IMG/VR virus record: IMGVR_UViG_3300038451_000206
Location: 1 to 37,705 of that record
Reading direction: 5' to 3' (one strand)
Source: a virus
Length of the DNA stretch: 37,705 nucleotides
Position numbers and translations under genes: made by a program. Below the pieces are notes generated by a model that saw only the letters and a list, made by a program, of their open reading frames with translations, was not told where the DNA came from and searched no databases. Below, one piece after another: positions 29,277 to 37,705 of this stretch. Within the stretch, counting starts at the first letter, position 1. Each line of letters opens with the position of its first letter.

Positions 29277-29891
29277 ATGACCGGGACACTTTACGACCTG
29301 ATCCCCGGTCTTCGCGAAGCAGAAGAAGCCTTTCGCGACGAGCAACTGGAAGCGTTCACCGGGATCGAAGCCCCTATTTGCGGGATTGAAGTCCGGCCGT
29401 TCACGCCTAGAATGTTCCTGGAGTTGGACGGGGTCGAAAACGATCTGCTTCGCGAAGTCGAAGCCCCGCGGGTCGAACACCTGGGCATGTTCCTTTGGCG
29501 GATTTCCCAGGCCTTCGACCGGTTCAATTTCCGGCGGCGCCGCCGGTTCCTTCGCCGCTTTTATCGGCGGGTCGATTACGGACCCGCGGTCGTCCAGGTC
29601 CGGACCTACCTGAAAAAGAATTATGCGCCGATGCCGAACATCCGGCGGGGCGGCGAAGACACGATCGCGGTTTGGCCGTCGGTCGTCGTCCATGTCTTCG
29701 CGTCCGAATATCATTGGACCGAAGACGTCATCCTGGACCTTCCCTTCCGGCGCCTGTGGCAATACCTGAACCGGATCTTCGAAAAGCGCGATTCGCATTA
29801 CCGGCAGAAGTGCGACGCCGCGATGAAACTCCGCGCGGAATGGCTTGCGAAGGTCAACGCCCGGTCCGCAACTCCGGCCGTGAACAACTGA
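29277..29891 (+). CDS. Tail assembly chaperone-like protein
   Basis: The 204-residue product sits between the tail tube candidate and the tape measure, where tail assembly chaperones are found. EDVILDLPFRRLWQYLNRIF and FLWRISQAFDRFNF resemble the helical C-terminus of chaperones that coat the tape measure. The pattern of a -1 frameshift pair (G/GT) is not seen, so it would be a single-gene version. A very Arg-rich stretch (RRRRRFLRRFYRR) is notable. Confidence 0.5.
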   Translation: MTGTLYDLIPGLREAEEAFRDEQLEAFTGIEAPICGIEVRPFTPRMFLELDGVENDLLREVEAPRVEHLGMFLWRISQAFDRFNFRRRRRFLRRFYRRVDYGPAVVQVRTYLKKNYAPMPNIRRGGEDTIAVWPSVVVHVFASEYHWTEDVILDLPFRRLWQYLNRIFEKRDSHYRQKCDAAMKLRAEWLAKVNARSATPAVNN

Positions 29892-29901
29892 TCCTTAGAA
29901 C

Positions 29902-31335
29902 ATGGCCTTTACTTCCTCCATCACCGGTCGCCTGGGCCTGGATTCCTCCGATTACAAGAAGGGACTCCAGACCGCCAGCGGGTCATTCCAGGAATTCGTC
30001 CGGGGGACCGCGAAGGACGCGGAGTCCGGCGGCAGCGTGACCGGACAGAAGTTCGGCCGCGCGATGGAACGGTCCTTCGGCCTGCGTCACGCCTTCCTGG
30101 GCCTGTTCGCGGCCCTGGGCCTGAACATGGACAAGATCGCGAACACGATCGCCGGGGCGATCGCGGGCGGATCGAAGGAAGGCTGGCAGAAGGCGGGCGA
30201 AATCGCCGACCGGGAAAGCGAACTGATCGAAAAGAAGATCGAATCGCACCTGGGCGGGGCCCGCCTGACGGCCCATCTGCAGAAGGAGCTCGGCCACGCG
30301 ATGGAAGTGAAGCCGACCGGCGGGGCGACGGGCGAAGTCGTCGCGTCGGTCGCGGGCGCCGTGCTTCCCGCCGGGGGCGCGATCGAGGGGATGTTGCGCA
30401 TGTTCGGGATCGGCCGGACCGATGCCGAAAAGCTCGCGGACACGGAAGAACGCACCGTCAAGACCCTCGAGGCCGAAGCGAAGCTTCAGGAAAATCTCAC
30501 CGAGGAACGCAAGAAGCAGATCGCCCTGGCTGAAAAACAGGACGACATCGCGGTCAGCCACCTGAAGCACAACGAAGCGATCGACTATCTGTTGAAGCGG
30601 TACGTCGCGGTCATGGCCGAACAAAATCAGTTTGGAAAGGGTTCGGTCGAATATGAGGAAAAGCGGAAGCAACTGGAGGGGATCCGCCTGAAGATGGGCG
30701 AACAGGAAGCCGCCCAACTCGCTTTCGAAAAGGAACAACAGAAGGAAATCGCGGCCCTGCAGGAACAGCGCAACGAAATGATCCGCAAGTATCAGGTCGA
30801 AGCCGCCGCCGACGACAAGAAGGCGGGCCTGATCAAGGCGGACCTGCTCCGACTGGACAAGGCGATCGCCGATGCCGCGAAGGACAAGGTCCTGCAGCAA
30901 CAGTTGATCAACGAAAAGACCAAAGTCGAACTGGGCTACCGCGAACAGATCCTCAAGGCGGAACAATCCAAGAAGACCGCGACCGCGGCGCTGGAGCAGG
31001 CGAAGGCGGATCGCGCAAACCTGGCGCTGACCGAACTGGCGGGCCTGGGAAAGTTCGCCCCGGGCGTGTCGGTCGAAACGGGCGCCCAGGCGGAACAGGC
31101 CCGCAAAGCCCTGGACCTGCAGCGGCAGGCCGAGGAAAAGCGGACGGCCGGTCAGCGGGACGAAGCAAAGGCGTTGTTCGAACAGGCCGATCAGATCCGG
31201 TCCGACCTAGTCAAGTCCGGCGGCATCAAGTCCAACGAAATGCCGTTCGAGCAGATCGTGAAGAAACTCGAGGAATCGAACAAGATCCTGATCGAACTGG
31301 GGACCATCTTCAAAGGAAAGTTCGTCGCCCAGTGA
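29902..31335 (+). CDS. Tape measure protein (short)
   Basis: The 477-residue product starts MAFTSSITGRLGLDSSDYKKGL and SFQEFVRGTAKDAES, the characteristic opening of tape measure proteins (parallel to 'l..d.s.f..gL..A'). It has two hydrophobic segments (about 63-85 and 145-170) and then a long coiled coil (about 185-400; QNLTEERKKQIALAEKQ-like, many Glu/Lys/Gln/Ala). Tail length scales at roughly 1.5 angstrom per residue, giving about 70 nm. It is short for a siphovirus (lambda gpH 853). It is produced before the tip genes and fills the tail tube. Confidence 0.85.
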   Translation: MAFTSSITGRLGLDSSDYKKGLQTASGSFQEFVRGTAKDAESGGSVTGQKFGRAMERSFGLRHAFLGLFAALGLNMDKIANTIAGAIAGGSKEGWQKAGEIADRESELIEKKIESHLGGARLTAHLQKELGHAMEVKPTGGATGEVVASVAGAVLPAGGAIEGMLRMFGIGRTDAEKLADTEERTVKTLEAEAKLQENLTEERKKQIALAEKQDDIAVSHLKHNEAIDYLLKRYVAVMAEQNQFGKGSVEYEEKRKQLEGIRLKMGEQEAAQLAFEKEQQKEIAALQEQRNEMIRKYQVEAAADDKKAGLIKADLLRLDKAIADAAKDKVLQQQLINEKTKVELGYREQILKAEQSKKTATAALEQAKADRANLALTELAGLGKFAPGVSVETGAQAEQARKALDLQRQAEEKRTAGQRDEAKALFEQADQIRSDLVKSGGIKSNEMPFEQIVKKLEESNKILIELGTIFKGKFVAQ

Positions 31336-31355
31336 CCGCAGGCGAACTCTGACCC

Positions 31356-32033
31356 ATGTCCAACCTTCCCGCAATCGTGATCGACGGCAACTTCGACAAC
31401 CCGGTCGAAATCGAGGGGTCGCCGACCTTCACCGTCGACGAAATCACTTATTCGCTGATCCTGACCCGCCGTTATGCGGTTCTGAAGACGGCTTACAAGC
31501 CGATCCCGCAAATGACGCCGGATTCGGTCTATAAGGGCTGCTACCTGATCAACGAGGTTTCCGACAGCGCCGAAGGGCCGATCCTGAAGTTCCATCGCGT
31601 CTATGCGCAAGTCCCTTCGACCCGCCTGGAACGGCGCCTGATTTCCTTCACCTTCCCCGGACAGTCCGCGACCTACTATTCGCAGCTTACCGGAATGCCG
31701 ATCGGCTGGAACAAATACGGGGTCGCCCCGCCGGTCAACCGCCTGGTCCTGGCGCTGGTCATCTATCAATACACGCTTGGCCCGCCGCTCGCGCTTTCGA
31801 CGCAGCTTTCGAAGATCACCTACCAGGGGCAGGAAGTCGATTTCCTGGGCGAAGTATTCGTCCCGGTCGGCAACGTCCCGATCCTGGGCAACCAGACCGA
31901 ACCCCGCTACGTGTACCAGGGCCAAACCTCCCCGATGTTCATGTTTTATCCCTGGATCGTTTTGATGGGTTCCCGGCGCTGGATGGGGCCGATCTGGGAA
32001 ACCGAAACGGTCGAAGTCATCGCCCCCTACTGA
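31356..32033 (+). CDS. Hypothetical tail-tip protein
   Basis: The 225-residue product is beta-rich, with many aromatic and proline-glycine turns (FFMFYPWIVLMGSRRWMGPI-like end, QGQTSPMFMFYPW). Repeated strands with Tyr and Phe suggest a structural, baseplate or distal-tail protein. It follows the tape measure as distal tail protein genes usually do. No family is recognised; lengths match a distal tail (Dit-like) protein. Confidence 0.5.
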   Translation: MSNLPAIVIDGNFDNPVEIEGSPTFTVDEITYSLILTRRYAVLKTAYKPIPQMTPDSVYKGCYLINEVSDSAEGPILKFHRVYAQVPSTRLERRLISFTFPGQSATYYSQLTGMPIGWNKYGVAPPVNRLVLALVIYQYTLGPPLALSTQLSKITYQGQEVDFLGEVFVPVGNVPILGNQTEPRYVYQGQTSPMFMFYPWIVLMGSRRWMGPIWETETVEVIAPY

Positions 32034-32037
32034 CGAA

Positions 32038-32373
32038 ATGGTCCCGATCAAGCCACTGGAGAAGGGCGCGACGCCGTCGCCGATGGAAACGGCCTACTTC
32101 AACCAGATCGTCTTCCTGTTGAACGCCCTGATCGCGGCCCAGGTCACGCCCGGGGGATTCGGCAAGATCAACGTCGGCGAACGGAACATCGTCTTCGATT
32201 TCTCCTCCTACGCGGGCGACGTCGAAAACCGCCTGAAGAACCTGGAATCGCAACTGACGAACGCGAACACCCAGATCGCCCAACTCCTGAACGCCCTGAA
32301 GGGCGCCAGCGTGTCGGCGACCTGCAATCCGGACGGATCGATTTCGATCACGATCAACTTCCCCGGCATTTGA
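32038..32373 (+). CDS. Small coiled-coil structural protein
   Basis: The 111-residue product has a helical middle (MENRL-like heptads: DVENRLKNLESQLTNANTQI) of about 30 residues, suitable for a trimeric coiled coil, and a C-terminal beta strand SISITINFP. This is the profile of a short fibre or attachment domain. It lies four bases after the preceding stop. Role inferred from position among tail genes. Confidence 0.55.
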   Translation: MVPIKPLEKGATPSPMETAYFNQIVFLLNALIAAQVTPGGFGKINVGERNIVFDFSSYAGDVENRLKNLESQLTNANTQIAQLLNALKGASVSATCNPDGSISITINFPGI

Positions 32374-32386
32374 CCGGGCGCCCCCG

Positions 32387-34054
32387 ATGACGATCAAGGT
32401 CAACACGGGTCCCTGTCCGGGATGTTGCGGCCGGAAGAACGGGGCCCTGAACTGTCAGTCCCAATCGGCCCAGGCGTGTCTGTGCGGTTGGCCCGAATTC
32501 GTGCCCAGTTTTCCGGCCCGGTTTTATCGGAAACGGATCAAGTCCGGGTCGTTCCTGCGACATGAATTCGCGAATGCGACTTGCGCGGGCGGAACCATCG
32601 TCCCGGTCGGGATGTCCTGCCGGACCCGCGGGGGTACGGCATCGTTGATCGGGTTCGATGAATTTATCGCGTCATCGCCCCCGAAGAAGTATCGCACGAA
32701 AACTTTCAGCGGCGGCCACCTCCGGTGCAACTTCAATTCAGAGATCGACTGCGCCAACGGCAGCCCTGAGGCAGGCTCGGATGACCACGTGTTCACGATG
32801 GTCTGCCAGTATGACAAGATGACCGGTGCCTTGATGAGCACCGGCAGCAACGTCGTCCATCAGGACTTGGGATTTTGTCCGGCCGTGACTGTGTTGACGA
32901 CCTTTGATTGTACCTACAACATCATCCCCACTGAACAGTTTGGCGTTAACCAGACCCAAACTAATCAGACGGAATACATCATCGGTCAATGCCTCCACCA
33001 TGGCATCGTTTGGTCGCGTATCTCGACCAACGAGAAGATCGACCTATCCGACGAGGATACCGAAACCGACGCGATCAACCGGTTGCTGGCGGGCGGGGGC
33101 GGGACCTGGTCCGGATGGACCGTGACCGGCGACGGATCGGGCGGGACCTGCATCCCCTCGGCCTGTTGCCTGTCGCGTTACGAACAGCGGACGTCCGGCT
33201 TCACCTTCGTTTATCAGGAAGCGCAATTCCAGATCAACCAGACCGGCCTTTCCGCCAACACGGTTTATAATGTTTCGGTCGACCTTTGGCGCCGGTCCTT
33301 CGGGATCGGATCCTTCGCCTTCTGGAAAACGATCATCGTCACCGGCACGACCGACAACGCCGGAACCCTCTTGATCGATCAACAGGACGTCCCGATTGAC
33401 GTCGGGTTCGAAACCTACGCGGCGACCGCCTACATCACGGAATCTTGGCTGACCGAAACATCCGACCTCTGGGCCTATGCGGGCGAATACACCCTGCCGG
33501 GTTGCGTGCTTTCGGAAGTCGATACTTCGCAACGCCTGATCAATGGGGTTCCGGCCGGGAAGCCCGATGAAGCCGACTACGCGGGCTTCGACACGGTCAC
33601 GGTCGAAGCGACCCAACGGACGATCGCCGGGACGAACGTCTGTGTTCAGACCGGCGGAAGTTCCTCGGCGAAGCTGTCCGGATCGATGACCGACGCCCTG
33701 TCGGAAGAAGACACGATCGCCGCCGCGATCACGCGGGCCTTCGCGTCAGCCGCCTGGTCGGGGGCGGGGTGCGTGTCGGCGATCCAGAACCGCAACCCCG
33801 GGGAAAATTGTTTCGGCGTGAAGAAGTCGCGGGCCCAGGGCATCTTCAGCAAATTGACGCCGGGGGCGGATTATATCGGTTACATCGTCTTCCAGGGCCG
33901 GGTCGTCGGGTCGGCCGATCCCTGGGGTTCCTACGGCCAACAGGTCATCAGCTTCACCGCGACAAGCGACACCGAAACGACCCCCTGGGTGGACGTTCCG
34001 CTTGTCAGTGGAATGGAAATTCAAGCCGCCTACTGCTACGCCGCCCCCGCCTGA
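32387..34054 (+). CDS. Cysteine-rich tail/fibre protein
   Basis: The 555-residue product begins with a cysteine cluster (CPGCCGRKNG, then CLCGWPE) and has further cysteines throughout, followed by long beta-rich segments. Two similar stretches, DTETDAINRLLAGGGGTWSG and EDTIAAAITRAFASAAWSGA, look like internal repeats of one domain. The N-terminal cysteines could bind zinc or form disulfides. The region 32715-33060 uses codons unlike the flanks, hinting at a swapped segment. It is probably a virion surface protein. No family name is certain. Confidence 0.55.
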   Translation: MTIKVNTGPCPGCCGRKNGALNCQSQSAQACLCGWPEFVPSFPARFYRKRIKSGSFLRHEFANATCAGGTIVPVGMSCRTRGGTASLIGFDEFIASSPPKKYRTKTFSGGHLRCNFNSEIDCANGSPEAGSDDHVFTMVCQYDKMTGALMSTGSNVVHQDLGFCPAVTVLTTFDCTYNIIPTEQFGVNQTQTNQTEYIIGQCLHHGIVWSRISTNEKIDLSDEDTETDAINRLLAGGGGTWSGWTVTGDGSGGTCIPSACCLSRYEQRTSGFTFVYQEAQFQINQTGLSANTVYNVSVDLWRRSFGIGSFAFWKTIIVTGTTDNAGTLLIDQQDVPIDVGFETYAATAYITESWLTETSDLWAYAGEYTLPGCVLSEVDTSQRLINGVPAGKPDEADYAGFDTVTVEATQRTIAGTNVCVQTGGSSSAKLSGSMTDALSEEDTIAAAITRAFASAAWSGAGCVSAIQNRNPGENCFGVKKSRAQGIFSKLTPGADYIGYIVFQGRVVGSADPWGSYGQQVISFTATSDTETTPWVDVPLVSGMEIQAAYCYAAPA

Positions 34055-34066
34055 TCCGGTTTTCCC

Positions 34067-35986
34067 ATGAACACGCAACTTTTCATCAACACGGCCGCGC
34101 AAAGCCTCGCCGCGGCCCTGGTTCGCTCCCTGACCGACATGACGCCGGTCGCCCTGCCGGAGCTCGTCATTGGCGACACGCGGGCCTTCGACCTTTACTT
34201 CGTCGATGGCCTGGGCGGTTATGCTTCCTTTTCGGGCGATGCCAGCTATCAGCCTTCCCTCGCGATCGGCGAATTCGGGTTCCCGACCGGCGGGACCTTT
34301 ACCCTTTCCTTCGGCGGTTACACGACCGGCAACCTGGCATACAATGCGCCCCTGGCGACTGTCCAAGCCGCGTTGCAGGGATTGACGTCGATCGGGGCGG
34401 GCAACTGCAAAGTGACCGGCGTCCCGGGCGAATACTACATCGTCGAATTCACCGGGGCCCTGGCGGACGCCCCGCAAGCCGCGATCACGGCCGACTTCAG
34501 CCTCCTGACGCCGGATTCGACGGTCGAAGTCTCCATCACAACCGCGGGCAGCGTTTCCCCGCCGGTCGATTGCGTCCAGCTTTTGAGCCTGACGCAAAAC
34601 CCGATCATCTTTTCGGACAGCTTCACGACGATCTCGCACGGTTGGACCGGGACCCTGTCGCTGAACACGATCGCGGCCCTGGAAGCCCTGATCGCCGCGC
34701 GGCCCGCCGCGTTCATGACCCAACTGTTCGAAGTCGAAGTGACGGATCCTTCCGGCGACGCCGCAACCTACTTCGAAGGCAACGTCAAGATTTACGACAC
34801 GATCATCAACCCGTCCGCCTTCGCGGGCGCCCAGGCGCCGGTCCTGGCGACCCTGGCGCAACTGCAGGCCGCGATCCTGGGCCTGAACAATTTCACCTGG
34901 CAAACCGCCGCACCCGCGGTCCCCGGCGACACGAACATTTCGCCGCCCGCGACGTCGCGCTATCATTCCGCGGTCGTCACACCTTCCGGCGGGGCCGGGA
35001 CCTACAACCTGTCCCTGTTGACGTCCCAGGCGCCCGCGGCCGGGGCCCTGATCCGCCTGTCGATCAACCCGCCCGCAACCGCGGGCCTGGTCTTCAAGAT
35101 TTACAACGCGACGACCGGCGGGACGCTCCTGAAGACCATCACGACCGACGACACCGGCAGCCCCTTCGAAGTCATCGCGGGCTTCACCGGATCGGCCTGG
35201 ATCATCCTCGCGGACGATTCGCCCCTCCTGACCAAGCTCGGCAATCTCGCGGGGCTCGCGTCGACCCTGGCGGCGAAGATCAACCTGGCGACCCTCTTTT
35301 CGCAGCTTGCGAACAAGTCGGCCGCGTTCGTCATCGATCCGACCGAAGAGGGGACCCTGTTCATGGTCAGCGCCGCGGGCGGGGCCGTCGTCGCGACCCT
35401 TCCCGCCGCCGCGACCGCGGGCGCCGGGTTCCTGGTCGCCGTGAAGAAAACCGACACTTCGGCCTACACCGTGACGACCAGTCCGGCGACCTATTCGCTG
35501 ACCGCCCAGGGCGACACCGTCGTCCTGGAATCGGACGGATCGAACTGGAAGGTCGTCCTGTATTCGAACACGGCCGGAAGCGGGGGCACGGTCACGCCTT
35601 CGGTCTTCCGCCTGGACGCCGTCGTCAACGGCAACGGCCTGGGCGTGACGGGCCTGACCGGGGGCGGGGCGACCAAGCTGGACGGACTCCCCACTTCCGA
35701 CGGGACCTATCAGGCCGGGGCGATGATCGAAGTCGTCGAAGCCGGTCCCCTGGTCCTGACCTACCGCCTGCGGGCGGGCACCGACGCGCAAAATGTCCCC
35801 TGGATCGTCCGGCCCGCGGATTACAACGGGGTCACGAATCAACTGGTCTGGGAATTGCTCCGCGTCGTTTATCAGGGTTATCCGGTCATCTGGAACCACA
35901 CACAGAGCAAATGGCAGGCGATTAGCGCGTCCGGAACGCCCGGATCCGAAAGGATTTCGTTCGGGACCGGGTTCGTCATCAACTGA
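34067..35986 (+). CDS. Large tail fibre-like protein
   Basis: The 639-residue product is beta-rich with repeated Gly/Ala/Thr turns. A stretch FTLSFGGYTTGNLAYNAPLA followed by ATVQAALQGLTSIGAGNCKV and YYIVEFTGAL has the pattern of a common phage tail-fibre repeat domain ('FTLTYGG-x2-T...Y-NA...QAAL...GAGNVTVTG'). The C-terminal part (LDAVVNGNGLGVTGLTGGGA) is Gly-rich and would form a fibre shaft or tip. It is a candidate receptor-binding or fibre protein. The long minus-strand frame under it is a codon-bias shadow. Confidence 0.65.
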   Translation: MNTQLFINTAAQSLAAALVRSLTDMTPVALPELVIGDTRAFDLYFVDGLGGYASFSGDASYQPSLAIGEFGFPTGGTFTLSFGGYTTGNLAYNAPLATVQAALQGLTSIGAGNCKVTGVPGEYYIVEFTGALADAPQAAITADFSLLTPDSTVEVSITTAGSVSPPVDCVQLLSLTQNPIIFSDSFTTISHGWTGTLSLNTIAALEALIAARPAAFMTQLFEVEVTDPSGDAATYFEGNVKIYDTIINPSAFAGAQAPVLATLAQLQAAILGLNNFTWQTAAPAVPGDTNISPPATSRYHSAVVTPSGGAGTYNLSLLTSQAPAAGALIRLSINPPATAGLVFKIYNATTGGTLLKTITTDDTGSPFEVIAGFTGSAWIILADDSPLLTKLGNLAGLASTLAAKINLATLFSQLANKSAAFVIDPTEEGTLFMVSAAGGAVVATLPAAATAGAGFLVAVKKTDTSAYTVTTSPATYSLTAQGDTVVLESDGSNWKVVLYSNTAGSGGTVTPSVFRLDAVVNGNGLGVTGLTGGGATKLDGLPTSDGTYQAGAMIEVVEAGPLVLTYRLRAGTDAQNVPWIVRPADYNGVTNQLVWELLRVVYQGYPVIWNHTQSKWQAISASGTPGSERISFGTGFVIN

Positions 35987-36019
35987 TCGAAGGGCCGCGA
36001 CTCACGCGGTCTTTAGGCC

Positions 36020-37705
36020 ATGTCCCAACCGACGCCCCCGACCCCGTCCGTCAACGCCCTGACGATCAACGCGGCGACGCTGGATCTGATCGACTCGTTC
36101 AACGTCCCGTCGGGCGTGAACATCGTCTCCAAGCCGGGGGCCGTGATCGACTTCCGCCTGGGTTCGGCTTACGTCGCGATGACGGCCCTGGGCGATGTCC
36201 TTTACGGCGGGACGAACGGGATCGCGACCCGCCTTGCCGGGGAAACGACGACGACCCGGAAATTCCTTCGCAGCGTCGGCGTCGGCGGGGTTGCGACCGC
36301 CCCCGCCTGGGATACGCTGCAGGCGGGCGATATTCCCGCCCTTGCTTACGAACCGGCCCTGGGGAATCCGGCCGTGAACGGTTACGTCCTTTCGTCGACG
36401 ACCTTGGGCGTCCGGTCCTGGATCGCCGCCGGAGCCGGATCCGGGACCGTGACGACTGTCAGTTGCGGGGACCTGTCGCCGCTTTTTACTTCGAATGTCG
36501 CGAATCCTTCCACGACGCCTTCGATCACCTTCACGCTTTCGACCCAGGTCAAAAATACGGTCTTGGCGGGACCGACAACCGGCGTCGACGCAGCGCCGAC
36601 CTTCCGGATCCTGGTCGCCGCGGACATCCCGGCCCTGTCCTACATTTCGACGACCCTCGCGTCCGCAAACATTTTGGTCGGCAACGGATCGAACATCGCG
36701 ACGGCGGTTGCGCTTTCCAATGATGCTTCGATCACAAATGCGGGCGCCCTGACCGTGACGGGATTGAAGGGCGTCCAGCTTGCGGCCCTGGCGACCGGAT
36801 TCCTTTATTATTCCGCCGGGGGCGGGACCTTTTCCTGGTCGGCCGGATCTGCGTCAGGCGCGAATCCGTCCGCGTCCGTCGGTTTGACGGCCGTCAACGG
36901 AAGCGCGGCGACTTTCCTTCGCAGCGATGGGGCTCCAGCCCTTTCCGTTTCGATTGTTCCGACTTGGACCGGAATTCACACCTTCAACGCGATCCCGGTC
37001 ATCATCAAGGTCGGGATCATGCAATACTCGACGACGGGCAATGCAGCGACCGTCTGGATCGGGAACCGGACCGGCGCGGGCAATCAGGGGATGATGCTGT
37101 CGGGGACACCGGTCAGTAACAACTTCTCCGTCATCGCGCTGGCGACCGGGACGACGAAGATGAACGTCGGCTTCGGAATCTTCACCAGCGACATCGATGC
37201 CGGCGGAACCGCCAATTACGCGACGGCATACATGAAGGGACAGTCGACTTCGTCAGATTGGGTCTTCAACACGGCGATCGCGGACAGCGACCGCGGCGAC
37301 ATCGTCTTCACGCCGCAGGCCACCGAGCTCCTCCGCCTGTCCAAGAAGACCGGCAACATCACCTTCACCGGGACGACGCCCAGCGCCTATCCAGTCATCG
37401 TTGGTTCGACTCCCGCCACCCTTCAAGCTGATTCCGCCCTCTATGTGGTCGGCAGTGGCCTGAATGTTTCAGCGGCAATTCTCTCCTATGGGGGTTCTAC
37501 CGGAATCAACCTGCGACAGGGAACCTGCGGCGGCACGGCGAGCTCACCCAGTGCCACTGGCTCCGGCATTCGAATCATGGGCATTGGCGGTCAAGGTTGG
37601 GGAACGGCGTGGGCGACTGGCGCCGCGATCTGGGTCTATACGAGCGAAGCATGGAGCGGCACGAATCAGGGCTGCTACATGCAGTTCTACACGACTTTAA
37701 CCGGC
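36020..37705 (+). CDS. Tail fibre / spike (3' partial) with chaperone-type end
   Basis: From the ATG at 36020 the frame stays open to the window end (562 codons visible). The N-terminal half is a beta-rich shaft with a typical AGSGTVTTVSCGDLSPLFTS then VAADIPALSY and a LTAVNGSAATFLRSDGAPAL motif. The last part, INLRQGTCGGTASSPSATGS followed by GSGIRIMGIGGQGWGTAWAT and AIWVYTSEAWSGTNQGC, matches the segment before peptidase S74-type intramolecular chaperones. So the full protein probably ends with a self-cleaving chaperone outside the window. The last 300 bases differ in codon style, consistent with a mosaic receptor-binding tip. Confidence 0.75.
   Translation, partial: MSQPTPPTPSVNALTINAATLDLIDSFNVPSGVNIVSKPGAVIDFRLGSAYVAMTALGDVLYGGTNGIATRLAGETTTTRKFLRSVGVGGVATAPAWDTLQAGDIPALAYEPALGNPAVNGYVLSSTTLGVRSWIAAGAGSGTVTTVSCGDLSPLFTSNVANPSTTPSITFTLSTQVKNTVLAGPTTGVDAAPTFRILVAADIPALSYISTTLASANILVGNGSNIATAVALSNDASITNAGALTVTGLKGVQLAALATGFLYYSAGGGTFSWSAGSASGANPSASVGLTAVNGSAATFLRSDGAPALSVSIVPTWTGIHTFNAIPVIIKVGIMQYSTTGNAATVWIGNRTGAGNQGMMLSGTPVSNNFSVIALATGTTKMNVGFGIFTSDIDAGGTANYATAYMKGQSTSSDWVFNTAIADSDRGDIVFTPQATELLRLSKKTGNITFTGTTPSAYPVIVGSTPATLQADSALYVVGSGLNVSAAILSYGGSTGINLRQGTCGGTASSPSATGSGIRIMGIGGQGWGTAWATGAAIWVYTSEAWSGTNQGCYMQFYTTLTG

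Noticed and set aside
33746-35899. Minus-strand and second plus-strand frames of over 700 codons under the tail fibre genes
   Set aside because: They arise from high G+C and codon bias; the products are Arg/Gly/Asp-rich low-complexity sequences without domains, while the chosen frames give typical beta-rich fibre proteins.
35992-36019. Small hairpin CCGCG/CGCGG before the last fibre gene
   Set aside because: Only five base pairs, no T tract; likely chance in G+C-rich sequence.
1-37705. CTCGAG enrichment and GATC abundance as restriction or methylation signals
   Set aside because: The number of CTCGAG sites I noticed is about what base composition predicts, and GATC follows from ATC codons after G-ending codons. 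I did not make exact counts.
1-37705. tRNA genes, integrase, att sites and insertion sequences
   Set aside because: I saw no cloverleaf, no recombinase motif and no terminal inverted repeats with a transposase, including around the 1-kb insertion.

Overview
The window is a large part of a tailed double-stranded DNA phage (or prophage) genome with high G+C (about 60% by eye). The virion genes follow the lambda-like siphovirus order: terminase small and large subunits, gpW-like connector, lambda-type portal, prohead protease with a scaffold domain, decoration protein, gpE-like major capsid protein, head-tail connectors, tail tube candidate, chaperone candidate, tape measure, and a run of tail-tip and fibre proteins. 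The tape measure has 477 residues, which suggests a tail of roughly 70 nm. I see no integrase, no CI-like repressor, no DNA polymerase and no recognisable endolysin, so the lifestyle is open and some modules lie outside the window. The host is uncertain. Weak Shine-Dalgarno sites and the style of the small DNA-binding protein at 20.4 kb made me think of Verrucomicrobiota or Planctomycetota, but this is only an impression.

Layout. (1) 1-1780, plus strand: three small membrane proteins, the first cut by the window edge, then a stand-alone response-regulator receiver protein. (2) 1781-11587, minus strand: one long leftward cluster of about 19 genes, mostly coupled by ATGA overlaps. Read from its start it holds a small protein, a hexapeptide-repeat protein built on 31 copies of an 18-bp repeat, zinc-ribbon-like proteins, a putative annealing protein next to a Cas4/AddB-like nuclease (a RecT/RecE-like pair), small membrane proteins, a replisome-organiser-like protein, a DnaC-like helicase loader, a RuvC-like nuclease and a SAM-fold protein. 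This is the early replication and recombination region. (3) 11588-12224: a gene-poor divergent region with two hairpin-plus-T-tract elements and a possible small RNA. (4) 12225-16783, mainly plus strand: HTH-type proteins, a nucleotidyltransferase overlapping an APS-kinase-like gene, a DUF3102-like protein, and a lower-G+C island with an extremely basic repetitive protein. (5) 16893-37705, plus strand: packaging, head and tail genes, ending inside a tail fibre.

The morphogenesis block is interrupted after the terminase. A sulfotransferase-like start is cut off after about 19 codons and fused to about 1 kb of foreign-looking DNA. That DNA carries the 3' part of an HTH gene, a complete leftward YwgA/DUF4065-like gene, a minus-strand terminator with a UUCG tetraloop, and perhaps the end of another gene. 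Phage genes then resume with a small DNA-binding protein, a frameshifted HTH gene and a two-domain putative glycosyltransferase.

The main observations are: the putative nucleotidyltransferase, APS kinase and broken sulfotransferase (a possible sulfation pathway), the glycosyltransferase inside the head operon, the free receiver domain, the repeat protein, the 1-kb insertion scar, and a recurring GTGGACA word in late-gene gaps.
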